Shown here: piece by piece, positions 34,901-46,500 of the stretch
Layout of the letters: every line of letters starts with the position of its first letter
Numbering within the stretch: the first letter of the stretch is position 1
Assembly: GCF_012102705.1 (NCBI RefSeq)
Contig: NZ_JAAVTA010000005.1
Location: forward strand, 93,698 to 157,697
Direction: 5' to 3'
Source: Haematospirillum sp. H1815
GTDB taxonomy: Bacteria > Pseudomonadota > Alphaproteobacteria > Rhodospirillales > Rhodospirillaceae
Length of the DNA stretch: 64,000 bases
Notes under the pieces: model-generated
What the model was told of the DNA's origin: nothing
The model's input: the letters and a program-made list of their open reading frames with translations, nothing else
Database searches by the model: none
Translations under genes and position numbers: made by a program

Positions 34901-37588
34901 ACGCAGCAAACGGGCAACAAGTTGCCGGAACTTTGGCTTGATGGCTGTCGTCCGCAGAATATCGGCAACAGTGCGCTGTTGATCCGGGCTTTCAAAGCAA
35001 CCCAGCGCTTGCAGGGCCTGCCCTACATACACAGCATGTAGCACTTCAGCATAGTGCTCGTCTTGCTGCAATGTGGTGATATCAAGGTTGGCCCGCATGG
35101 CCTCTGCCCGCGCCGCAGACAAGGCAGCAGACCACCCCGTACCATCCTCATCATGGTCTGACAACGTGGCAAGAGGAGGCTCGGGCGACCAGAATAGCTG
35201 CTCTTGCAAGGCCCGTGGCGTTAACCAGACCTTTCCTTTCCCTTCTCCTGTTATAGTTTCCGGAGGAACGCCCAAACCCGCCTGGAAAGCCATGCCAAGG
35301 GCTGCTCCCACACTCAGGTTGGCCGGCACATCTGGTAGACAGGATTCAAGCCATAGATCCTTGTCTGTTGCGCGGCTTTCCAGAACACCAACACTGACGA
35401 TGGCACGTACTCCCGCCCCAGAGGATAAAACAGGAAGACGCAAAGGAATGTGGGTGTTCGCAAACAATGTCTCCCACATGCGGTCTGCGTTGGCACTGAC
35501 CAAAGTCTCACCGACAATCAACTGGAAAGGTATAACCTCCGGTGACACATGAATGGACTGCAAGGCACTGTCCGGTAATGCCGCCTGCTGTCTGGCCCAC
35601 AAGGCGGCCAAAGACAGTGCGTCCTCATACGACAGGACGCCCGCGACAGCCGCAGCAGCCAGAGCTGAGGGGCCACACGTAATAATCTGGTCCGGCTTCA
35701 GCCCTGCCCCCAACCAAACTTCCGCCAAGGCAATATGCACAGCTATACCGGTTGCCAGAAGAGTGGCGGCATCAGCATGTTCTGCTACAGAGAGTAGGTC
35801 AGATCCAGCATGTCCCCCAGAGATCAGGCTTGCCAGACTATCAAACGCCCGGCGGAATGTAGCATTGCTATCATAGAGGGAACGGCCATGGGACAGGCAT
35901 TGGGCAGGATTTCCCGCAAACAGGAGTATAACCTGCGCGATTGATTCTGGCTCTTGGTGGAGCAGGGTTATTCCGGGTACCGAATCTCCTGCGGCAACGC
36001 GATCCAGATTTTCTGCCAGTCCTATGATATCTGGTGCCGACAGGGAAAGACGCCAGGGAAGAACAGGCCTTGCCGCCGCAGTACGCAGCAGGGCTGGCAA
36101 CCGGTTTTCCTGAAGATCGGACAAATCATCCGCCCAACGCGCCGCTGTATGCCGCAAGGCATCGGGGGCAGTTGCCGACAGCACAAGAACAGGCACCCCC
36201 GTCGGGCAAGGCTCCACGGAAGGCTCGGCGACCGGTTCTGGCGCCTCTTCGAGAACGATATGGCAGTTAGTCCCCCCGATCCCGAAAGAACTGACGCCAG
36301 CACGCCGTGGGCAATCCCCCTGCTTCTCCCAAGGAGAAAGCGTGATGGGAACATGGAAAGGCGAAGCCGAAAAATTGATATGGGGATTGGGTGCCTCATA
36401 GCCAGGCACAGGGGGAATTTGTCGATAATGCAAGGCCATGACGGCCTTCAGCAGCGAAGCGATTCCGGCTGCGGTATCACAATGACCAAGATTGGCCTTG
36501 ACAGAGCCAAGAGCACAAAAGCCGCTTGCATCCGTATCGGCACGAAACGCTGTTGTCAGGGCCTCCACCTCGATCGGGTCACCCAAGGGTGTGGCCGTAC
36601 CGTGTCCTTCCAGCAGGGTAATGCTGCCCGCATCCACCTCAGCCATGCCAAGGGCCTCGCGGATGACAGCAACCTGACCATCCACCGATGGTGCCGTATA
36701 CCCTGTTTTTGCCGCGCCATCATTGTTGACGGCCGAACCCCGTATCACAGCCAGCACCGGATCTCCGTCGGCCACCGCATCGTCCAGAAGCTTGAGCAAG
36801 ACCACACCGGCACCATTGCCAATACTTGTTCCTTGGGCATTGGCGTCATAAGGCCGACACCGACCATCTGGCGAGAAGATCATCCCCTCGTAGAACAGGT
36901 AGCCACTTTCCTGAGGGAAGGTCAGCGCCACCCCTCCGGCCAGAGCCATGGCACACTCGCCATTGCGGATCTGCTCGCAAGCAGTGTGGACGGCAACCAA
37001 AGAACTGGAGCAAGCCGTCTGCACGCTCATAGCCGGCCCTGTCAACCCTAGGCGATAGGCAACACGCGAGGCCAAGTAATCCTTGTCATTGCCAATCAGG
37101 GCTTGCAAGGTCCGCGGGGCCCCGATACCAACCGTATCGGCACGGGTCCACAAACGATAGGTCCCCATACGTGCCGCACCGAAGACACCAATGTTCATGC
37201 CCCGGGCCTGCTCGGCATAGCCGGCACTGTCCAGAGCTTCCCACGCCAGGGTCAGGAACAGGCGTTGCTGGGGATCGATGCTTTCAGCTTCCTGCGGAGA
37301 GAAACCAAAGAAAGCTGCATCAAAGTGCGCGGCACGTGGCACAATCGATGCCATCGGCACAAAATCAGGATTCTGCCGTATAGACTCCGGAATGCCGGCC
37401 TGGTCCAGTTCCTCTTCAGTCAAGGCCCTGGACAACAGGCGCCCATCAGCCAGATTCCGCCAGTAAGCTACGGGGGTCGGGGAATCCTGGAAACGGCAGG
37501 CAGCACCAATGACAGCCACAGGTTGGCAGAAGCCATAGTCACGGTCACGCAAGGTCTTTTCGGGGCAATCAGAGATAGGACGGCTCAT
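31934..37588 (-). CDS. Modular type I PKS: KS-AT(degenerate)-MT-KR-ACP
   Basis: This 1884-residue protein corresponds to the PKS half of yersiniabactin HMWP1. KS (about 20-445) is intact, with QTACSSS (Cys193), EGHGTATPLGDP and NLGH. An AT-like region (550-790) is badly degraded: LLFAGNPAQ replaces the usual GQGSQ, CGPSALAAAA replaces GHSxG, and the later HAFH box is missing. A C-methyltransferase follows (SILEIGAGTGGTTWDVVHAL, near 1004). The KR has VLIGGISETGLTVAGRLGQR, but its active-site Tyr reads His (GQAAHAMAN). The ACP ends the protein (RLGLDSLMFLD). The expected step is one malonyl extension with C-methylation after the second thiazoline. Its ATG overlaps the stop of the large hybrid protein by 4 nt. 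Confidence 0.92.
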   Translation of the reverse strand: MSRPISDCPEKTLRDRDYGFCQPVAVIGAACRFQDSPTPVAYWRNLADGRLLSRALTEEELDQAGIPESIRQNPDFVPMASIVPRAAHFDAAFFGFSPQEAESIDPQQRLFLTLAWEALDSAGYAEQARGMNIGVFGAARMGTYRLWTRADTVGIGAPRTLQALIGNDKDYLASRVAYRLGLTGPAMSVQTACSSSLVAVHTACEQIRNGECAMALAGGVALTFPQESGYLFYEGMIFSPDGRCRPYDANAQGTSIGNGAGVVLLKLLDDAVADGDPVLAVIRGSAVNNDGAAKTGYTAPSVDGQVAVIREALGMAEVDAGSITLLEGHGTATPLGDPIEVEALTTAFRADTDASGFCALGSVKANLGHCDTAAGIASLLKAVMALHYRQIPPVPGYEAPNPHINFSASPFHVPITLSPWEKQGDCPRRAGVSSFGIGGTNCHIVLEEAPEPVAEPSVEPCPTGVPVLVLSATAPDALRHTAARWADDLSDLQENRLPALLRTAAARPVLPWRLSLSAPDIIGLAENLDRVAAGDSVPGITLLHQEPESIAQVILLFAGNPAQCLSHGRSLYDSNATFRRAFDSLASLISGGHAGSDLLSVAEHADAATLLATGIAVHIALAEVWLGAGLKPDQIITCGPSALAAAAVAGVLSYEDALSLAALWARQQAALPDSALQSIHVSPEVIPFQLIVGETLVSANADRMWETLFANTHIPLRLPVLSSGAGVRAIVSVGVLESRATDKDLWLESCLPDVPANLSVGAALGMAFQAGLGVPPETITGEGKGKVWLTPRALQEQLFWSPEPPLATLSDHDEDGTGWSAALSAARAEAMRANLDITTLQQDEHYAEVLHAVYVGQALQALGCFESPDQQRTVADILRTTAIKPKFRQLVARLLRDLAAIGVLRKEGKIYTGFTPLPPDQILPALEALRQRGDEQLAAVIKRGGTAFADMLSGRVDPVSVIFPDGSSEDVAAMYRHSAQSRLLNAIVAKAVAALAVKRTAPLSILEIGAGTGGTTWDVVHALPADRVERYIFTDLGSLFLSRARTTFAAFPFMDYRSFDMEKDPHAQGIPAQSLDLVIAANVLHNASNLDALMKRLACCLRPGGVVIMREITQHRKLFDFVFGPLVPNLDDIDSRDGNVFASVERWRAAALSAGFAVLDAVPDGSVLADALHEHVLLCRMPGQPAVLSHTPAIADSGETSRAVSAGDLIETLWDTAGQVGLPTLALEDISLDLHALPCPVQGHVSGKEIILLSRCGTSRVGYARVGTLGAIQIPENGQSRDLSGRMADMICPGVVDGRIHIQRLQRRPGSVVHILDHGGHGVGLDTAGCPVLEWFGLHHDDRPRTEGYLYRLCPVPMHDLDPSGSLPDLLLCVGSADGLSELDQAPVMVPCPISDDDPFAGLVASALDLRDRVVSARKENGAVAVTLLTHGALSVTSTDAVSGDSMQAALTGLLRVMATEYPSVTLTLVDRDPAGDDIALLNQALRSCRGGHFALREGRVLAEKLEPVAAATPPLQPVPGDVAVLIGGISETGLTVAGRLGQRGYKDIILVGRNKPGSGLAPALRALRESGIRVTTAVADAGHPEALSKALDRAVPKGQQVGILLHLAGILHDSPVAALTWDTLERVLHPKVRGALALGKLPGRLIPRQTVYFSSAATVLGPAGQAAHAMANGILERLASRQTALGQPTTAISWGFWGDIRKEDREALAQTMERSGMLGMSSAMALDLLESALACPAPVYVAMAADWNKVAVHAGSSRVPAHLSALVSPHVTALVPEDIKPDVIASEKTDALMWLRQRLFTLLNLPLERFSEDENLIRLGLDSLMFLDLCHTIQTELGIKVTPEAAIDHPTVAGLAGHMERLLQIHNGGTVEQAPVPDMEQVP

Positions 37589-40500
37589 TGGGCAGGCTCC
37601 ATGGAAGAATGAACTTTGGCTTTCAAGTCACGGCGACGGGCACGCCGCAGGCTGGCGTCTCCCTGTGCGACAGCGGCAAGTATCCCGGAACGGGTGCTGC
37701 CTGTGTCTCCTTGGCTGGCAGAGCGAAGGGTCAGCAGATGAGCAGCAAGAGCGGAAAGCGTCGGGTAGCGGAACAGGTCAACAACCCGGCACTCCAGACC
37801 CATGGTCCGGCGAATGGCCTGATGCAAACGCACCAGGGTCAGGGAGCTCAGACCAATTTCAAAGAATGTCCGGTCACGGGGTGGAGCGGAAACTAAATTG
37901 CCGACAGATTGCACCAAGGCAGACAACTCTTTTTCCACATCGGCTCTATCCTTGTCTGCCGGTGCGGATGCCCCCACGTGATACTGTGGCATACGCTTTA
38001 CAGACATGCGCCGGAAGCGATCGAAGCTATTCTCGGGTACATATCCACGGGACGGGCTCTGCCACGGGGCCGCATCCACGAGAGACTCAAGGAAACGGCT
38101 GTATGCCTCAAAGGCTTCATCCAGAAGCCCTTCGGGGAACAGCCCCTGTACAGAGTCCCAGTTGAAGAACAGCCCGCCATCTTTTTCTAGGACCTGATGG
38201 TCCAGCCATGTCTGTGGCGTCTGGGTAATGCCGAACCCAAAGCGCCCGGGCAGATTGTCCTCTCCAGTAGAAGAGCCGGCACCAAGCCCGCTGGTAAATA
38301 CCACCGGAAATGTCGGGGCCTGTTCCAGTCCATGGTGACGTGCGAAATCGCGCAGGACACGAACAGCCGAGACCTGCATATGCCCGATATCATCCCACAA
38401 ACGCGCCTGCACGGCCCGTACCGTATCGACAAAAGTTTGCTGCGGATCGGGGCCAATGGCCAGCAACACCAGTGATGTAAAATCACCGATCAAATGATCA
38501 ACATCAGGGTGCAGAGGAAGACGATTGAATAATGTCAGATTCAGGGTCAGATCACGACGGGAACTGAAAGCCCCCAAAGTCAGGCCATAGGCCGAGAGCA
38601 GAACAGCATTGGGCGTAACCCCGGCTGCTACGGCATGTGCGCGCAAGGCAACCCACTGTTCGGGAGACAGACGTCCTTCACGGCGTTCAAATGTCGGCTT
38701 CTCAATACAATCCGGATCCATGGCCAAGGGAAGGTCCGGCGCTGGTGGCAAATGCTCCATGCGCTGTAGCCACCATGCAAGAGAACGACGCCACCGGCCC
38801 GTCCCCTGTATACCCTCAACAGCGCACAGATAGTCCCGGAATGACAAACCGGGGACAGACAAAGGTGTTGTAAGCGGATCGTCCATGCGGGCCAGAGACA
38901 ACCACATACGCAACAGCATCTGTATGCTGCGACCATCGCAAATAATATTATCAATTCCAAAAAAGATCCGAACTTGGCTTTCTGCTGTCCGGATTATCCT
39001 GATGTCAAACAGGGGCCATTGTTCTGTGGGTCGGACCTGATGTGACATATCCTGCCGCCAGGCCAGCGTGTGCTGCTCGCAGGCTGGCAGGGACAGCATT
39101 CGTCCATCGATTATGGGCATCGCGTAATCAGGGACTGTTTCAAGAACTCGCTGTTGGCCATTTTCATCGACCACGGCACGCAGCATGTCATGACAATGTA
39201 CCAAGCGGTTCCATGCCACGGCGAGCTGAGCGGGATCCACATCATCCACGTCGATCTCAAGGTACAACCAGGTTGAAATGCCGCTGATCTGGCGCCCAAT
39301 CCAATAGGCCTCCTGAACATCGGTCAGGGCGAACGGACGAAAACGATCCTGAGGCGCCGGGACCAATGCAGGCAGGGCCTCTTCCTCGCAGGATTCAACA
39401 ACATCGAGCCTAGTTGCAAAGGCGGCAAGAACCGGGGCATCAAAGACATCCCGCACCCGGATATCCTTGTCCAGCTCACTGCGAACCCGTTCGACCAGAC
39501 GAACGGCGGTCAGGCTGTCCCCACCCAGATCGAAAAAGCTGTCTTCCCGCCCAAGCCCGTCAACACCAAGCACCTCGCGCCAAAGGACGGCTAGTTTCTG
39601 TTCCGTCGCGGTCACAAGCGAAGAGGAGCGACGACGCATACCGGTTCCGACCGGTTTGGGCAAGGCCTGACGATCCACCTTGCCGTTCGATGACAGGGGA
39701 ACAGAATCAAGAAGAAGAAAGGCCGAGGGCATCATGTAAACTGGTACCCGTGCCGACAGGTAATCCTGCAACACATTGACTGTAAACCCATGGGCTGATG
39801 TCGGTGAACACGCGGCAAGAACATGCACACCAGGATGCATATCTGCATGTGTTAACAAGGGGACAGCACGGACAACCGGCCAGCCTGCCGCAGAAAACAT
39901 ACCTTCCCAACCATTCGGATCCAGAAGGGGCTGCCCCGCCTGTTGGCGTTGATCTTCCAGATGACGATACCCTTCCTCCAGCAAGGCAACGGTAACGCCT
40001 TGTAGCGGACTGCTCCGGGTTATCTCGGGCGCCAGCACAAGGCCACCAGGCACCAGAAGGCGTGACAGGAAACCCAGCAATCGCGGAATATTGCGACTGC
40101 GGTGCAGGGCATTACACGCAATGACCACATCAAATCCGTGCAGCGGGAACCCCTGGAAGACCGGATCCTGATCCGGATCAAGCAGGGAAAAATCGATCGC
40201 AGGACCATCAACGGCGTCCAAGACCTGACGGGCACGATCCAAGAATAGCCGGGACGTATCGGTTACCGTGTAGTGCAGGGTATTCCCCAAGCCCTCCAGG
40301 ATTTCCCGGGAGGCAAGCCCACCCCGGGCCCCGATTTCCAAAACCCGGAGAGGTTGTTCCAATGTAGCCTGCCCGGCCCTGTCGGCCAACACGGCATGAA
40401 CAGCGGCCAGTCCCCTCTCATACAAGGGATCAAGGCGGGCTAGATATTCCGGAGACAACACATCATCGGCACCATAGAACAGAGCCAGAGGGTCCTCTTC

Positions 40501-43500
40501 GCCCCGGACCACAAACAGCCTCATCCCCGATCCCTGTTTGAGCGATGCCAAAATACCGGCAGGGAAACCAACTCGGCGGGCTTCATTGGCCAGATCATCC
40601 CACACATGGTTTTGCAGGCCAGAAGGCGTCAGGAGATTATCATCGTGAGCAACAAGCTCTCCGGTCTCCAACAACATGGCAAGCCAGCCCGTGGCAACAG
40701 ACGTGAAACGATCGTCGCAACGCAGAATGCGGAACACATCATCTCGCGCAAGGCATGAACCCGGCTCGACGAACAAGCCTGCCGCAAGCAAGGTATCACG
40801 CACGCATTGGCGCGCGACTTTGCTCATCAGGGCCCACAGGGCTTCATACGCGGCGGGCGTCTGGCCGGGGATCGGGCAACCTGCAACGGCATGCAGGCCA
40901 GATACCACCTGCCCATATTCTTCTTGTACGGTGTCGGGATCACGGGACAGGTCAGGCAGGAAACATGGGGCCGCATCCATATGGGCAGGGTCAACCGTAA
41001 ACCATGCGACCAGACGCTTGATCTCACCATCATGACCCAGAGCGTCAACAACAGCATCCCGGACAGCTGGATGAGACAGTAAGGCCGCCTCAATCTCTCC
41101 GGTTTCAATACGATGGCCGGCAATCTTGACCTGATGGTCCTTGCGTCCCAGAAACTCGATCACCCCATCGGGCCAGTAGCGAGCCATATCACCGGTACGA
41201 TACAGACGCATCCCGTCATCAGGATGACAGGGAAAACTGGCGGCTGTCTTTTCCGGATCACCGGCATATTCCTTGGCTAGTCCGATTCCGGTAATATAGA
41301 GATCACCGGGCACCCAGTCCGGACGATCATTGAGGCCAGAATCCAGAACGCGATAGCCTTGGTTGGACAAAGGGTAACCATACGGGACAGAGCGCCAGTG
41401 TGGTTCAACCCGGTCAACCAGGAACCAGTTAGACCAAATGGATGCCTCTGTCGCCCCGCCCATGCAAACCAGACGCACATGCGGCGAAAAAGTGCGCAGT
41501 CGCTCGGGAAGTGACAGGGGAACCCAGTCCCCGGACAACATAACCACCCGCAGCCCCCCGACGGCAACAGGGTCTGCTTCGGTCAACAGCATATCCAGCA
41601 ATGCCGGGACAGAATTCCACACGGTCACGCCGTATTGACGACACAGGCGGGACCAGCGCACCGGATCGCGCCGATCATCTTCGTGCGGAAGAACCAGTGT
41701 TGCACCACATGCAAAGGTGCCAAAGATATCGTACACAGACAGGTCAAAAGACAGGGAAGATAGCCCGAAGACCCGGTCCTTGCACGTCACGCCAAAGCGG
41801 CTGTTGACATCAATAACGGTATTAAGCGGCCCCCGGTGATCAATCACAACACCTTTGGGAACACCGGTCGATCCAGATGTGTAGATAATATATGCCGCAT
41901 CTTCGGGATGGATGGCAGCAGGCTCCGGCACCGTATCAGGGTAACGGAACAGGGCAGCCTCGGAAACATCGAGAACATGGCGTTTTCTACCTTCGCCAAA
42001 CCGTGCTGTAATCTCCGCATGACGCCAAGACTGGACCAGAAGCACCGTAATATCCGCGCTGTCCAGAATACCGGAAACCCTGAGATCCGGCCACGCGGGA
42101 TCAATTGGAACATAAGTATGACCAGCCGCCAGAACACCAAGAACAGCTGCAACCTGTTCCGGCCCCTTTTCCATCAAGACAGCAACCCGCTGACCGTGGG
42201 CAGGTTGAGCAAGCGTCCCCCGAACAGCATGGGCAATCCGTACGGACCATGCCGCCAGATCTCCATACGACCAGGTTGTATCATCCCCGCCAACAAGGGC
42301 GGTCTGGTCTGAGTTTTCCCGTGCCTTGCGGAAGAACGGCTCATGCAGCAATCCTTCGGGTATTGAGGCATGCGTGTTATTGACAACAGCCCGAACCTGG
42401 CGCTGTTCATGTGGCAGAAGAGGCCCAACAGGGTGCAACCAAGTTGTTCTGTCCTGTCCCAAACGCTCAAGAAGAGTACAATAAGCCTCAAACATGGCCT
42501 GGGGCATACCTTCGGGGAACAAGGCCTCAACCATATCCCAGTTGATTACCAAGGAGCCGTCTGCCGCCTCGGATACCTGTTGGTCAATCCAGACCTGGGG
42601 TGTTTGGGTTACAGCACGAACCAGATTCCCCAAGACGGAATCAGCCCTGTTGCTCTGCGATGGAGGAATTGTGCCCAGCTGGCTGGTAAACACAACCGGC
42701 ATCAGCATTTTCCGTTGGTCACGGCTGCGAGCCATGTCGCGCAACACATCAACAGCAGAAAAGGCTCTGTGTTCCAATGCCTCCATCATATCCGCAAACA
42801 GCGTGCGCGCATTGTCGATAAAAGCCGCACGACCATCACGGTCTACACCCAGTAATACGACCGACGTGAAATCGCCGACAAGGCGTGGAACGTCAGGATG
42901 CCACAGACGACGATCAAAAATCGTCAGGTTCAGTGTAAACCGGGAAGAGGCACTCCAAGCCGCAAGGGCATCAGCAAAGGCAGATACAAGAAGGGCCGCC
43001 GGGGTTATGCCCGAAAGCGCCGCCTGGTCTTTGATTGCAGACCAAAGCCCGGCCTCTAGACGTGCACTATGACGCACAAAGACAGGGTTGGTTATTGTAG
43101 CGGGATCAACAGCCAACGGAAGGTCCGGTGCTGGAGGCAAAGCATCAAGGCGGTTCGTCCACCACACGCGCGCTGCATCCCGTTCTGCAAGAAAGTCCTG
43201 CCTGTGCTGACGTGCCAGAACATAATCACGGAATGACAGTGACAGGGGTAACAAACCGGCATGATCTGGATTGGCACCATGCCGGCACAGGGCTTCCAGC
43301 TCATCCCAGACAATCTGGCTGGATGTTGCATCGATGATCAGCATGTCAATACTCAGATGCAGGCGTATTTTCCCGCCGGGCATCCGGGTTACCCGAACAT
43401 CAAACAGGGGCCAGCGCTCTGTTGGCAGAACCTGATGTTCCATTTCATCGCGCCAAGCCTGTACGTGGGCCTCGGCAGAGGCCACATCGGCTCCGGACAT

Positions 43501-46500
43501 ATCAACAACCGGAACATGATACAGGGGCACATCAGGCAGAATATGCTGACGTCCATCGGCATCAATAACCAGCCGCAAGGCATCATGGCGCTGAATCAAG
43601 ACATTCCAGGCATCTTCCAGACACCGGGGATCAAGTGTGACACTTTCTGTTTCCAGATAGGCATGGCACGCAATATTGCCCATCGCAAAAGCCTGACTAC
43701 GGCCCGCCCAGTACGCATACTGCAGCTCGGTCAGGGGGAATGGCTGGTATCGGTTCGAAGCATCGGGAATCAGATCAGCATCATGTTCGCGAGGGATTTC
43801 TCTCGCCTGCGTCATCAATGTGCATAAATAATGACTGATGGCATCCGTTGTCGGTGTCTCGAAAACAGGACGCAGGGCGCAGGAAATGGCTAGAAGTTGG
43901 TTGACGGAGCGCACAAACTCCATGGCCAGGATGGAATCAAGACCCATGGACAGCAGGTCCTGCCCCGGCAGTAGGCGCTGTGGCTCAATTCTCAGAATAC
44001 GCGACAGCAGGTGCGTAACCAGATCCAGCATACCGGATGCGTACTGCTCTGGCTCCATGCTGACCAAGGCCGCTGCAAGATCCTGTTCGGATGCAGCGAC
44101 AGGGGTCAGACGGTACGCCGTATCAGAACCTGCACATGCTGCCGACGCTTCACACACATCGATGCGATGCTCTTCTGTGGATACGCCCTGATAAACACGC
44201 CTTGCCGACATCCAGTACGTGCGACGCTCAAACGGATACAGAGGCAAATGCTGAGGTGGCAGAACGGGCCCGCGTGAAATCACGGACCAGTCAGGGTTTA
44301 CCCCGGCCTCATACAGCTTGGCCAGAGTATCCAGAATGGTAACAGCATCACAGGCATCCCGGCGCAGGGATGACAGGGATACCGGCATTTCCTCCAGCGC
44401 CATTGATACAAGAGTACGACGGATCAAGGGGGTCAGGACAGCTGCCGGGCCAATTTCCAGAAAAACCGAACAGCCATGCGCAATCGCAGCCTGAACAGCA
44501 GGCACAAAGGAAACCGGGTTACGGGCATGGTCACGCCAGTAAGCCCCACTGCCCATTCGTTCCGGGTCAACATATGAGCGGTCAACCGTTGACCACATGG
44601 GAATACGCGGCTCCGCTGCCTGTAATCCGGAGGCAGCCTGTTCAAGATGCTCCAGAACAGGATCCATCAATGGAGTATGGAAGGCATGGGATACATCGAG
44701 CATCCGCACTGACAGACCACGTTCTTTCAAAGGCGTCAGAAAAAACTGCAGGGCCTTGTCGTCTCCACCGATGACAATATCTTCCGGCCCATTGATTGCT
44801 GCAATTGCCAAGGTCGGGCTGTCTGCTTGCAGCAGGAGATCCGTAGCTTCGTCCAGTTTCATGCGCAGGGCCGCCATAGCCCCACCTGCCGGCAATGCCT
44901 GCATCAGGCGTCCACGCTCAACAACCAAATGTGCTGCCTGATGCAAAGGTAGAATACCGGCGATCACAGCAGCTTGGAATTCACCGACGGAATGCCCGAT
45001 AATGAAATCAGGTTGAACACCCAGATCAATCCACATCCGAGCCAAAGCGTATCCAACAGCAAACAGTGCCGGCTGATCATATTGCGTCTGTCCCAAGCGC
45101 GTGTCCGACTCTGCAAACAATAGTTCTGTTACCGGGAACCCCAGACAAGGCTCCAGCACAGCAGAAACCTCGTCCAGAGCAGACCGGAACCGCGGCTCAA
45201 ATGCATACAAGCCACGCGTCATACCCGGATACTGGGTTGATTGTCCGGAGAACACAAAAGCAATACGTGGCGCGGTCAGAGACCGTCGGAATTGGCCACG
45301 AATACGCGACAACGCCTGAACCAACTCATCCCGGTTCCGCCCCACAACAGCCCGACGTATTGGCAGGTGTGAACGGCAACGGTGTGCTCCATTCAGAAGA
45401 GGTGCCAACGGAATCCCAGTGTTAGCCACGCGTTCTGCATACTGGTGTGACAGCACTTCCAAGGCATTGGGCGACGATGCAGACAAAGCCAGCATCCAGG
45501 CTGGCCGATCCGGATCCGATGCAGATGTTGCCCCATCATGCCAAGCAGGAGCACTTTCAAGAACAGCACAGGCAATCGCCCCGGTGAAACCAAAGGATGA
45601 AACAAGGGCACGGCGTGGTGCCTCTCCTGTCCGTTCCGGCCATGGTTCTGGCTGAGCAGGAAGCCGCGCAGGGATATCCTGTAGCGCAATCGCTGGATTG
45701 ATGGTCTGAAGATTGCCATGCGGGGGCAAGACGCCACTCTCTAGCGCCAAAATCGTTTTGACAAGCCCGGCAATGCCGGCTGCAGCCTCCAGATGACCAA
45801 TATTAGTCTTGACCGACCCCATCAGCAGAGGGGCCGAACGGTTGCCATCAGCACCAAAAATGCGGGACAGCGCATTGAACTCGATTGGATCGCCCAGACG
45901 TGTCCCGGTTCCGTGCAACTCGACATAATCGATTGCATCTGGTGACAGGCCAGAACGTCGAAGAACCTTCCGGATCATGGCTTCTTGGGCATGGCCATCC
46001 GGGACAGTCAAACCGGCGCGGGTGCCATCCTGACGAACGACAGACTGACGAATGACAGCCCGGACCCGGTTGCCATCAGCAAGGGCATGCGACAGGGGCT
46101 TCAGGACAAGAACAGCACATCCCTCACCCCGAACATAACCATCGGCATCCTTGTCAAAAGTTTTGCAGCGCCCGTCAGGAGCCAGCATACCTGCCTTGTG
46201 CAGGGCCAGGTCAATTTCAGGCAGGATCTGGACCTTGGCCCCAGCCGCCAGAGCAAGCGAACATTCCCCTGCCCGTAACCCCTGACACGCCAGATGCACA
46301 GCAACCATCGATGCGGAACAAGCCGTATCAAGGCTCAGGGCCGGGCCCTCAAACCCTAGGACATAGGACAGCCGTCCGGCCGCCGCAGCCGTTGAAATGC
46401 CGGGAGCATAATGAACATCAAAAGGATCCGCATCCCCGGACAGGAACGGCAGATGCGCATATTCACTCCCGCTGATACCAACAAAGACCCCCGTATCACT

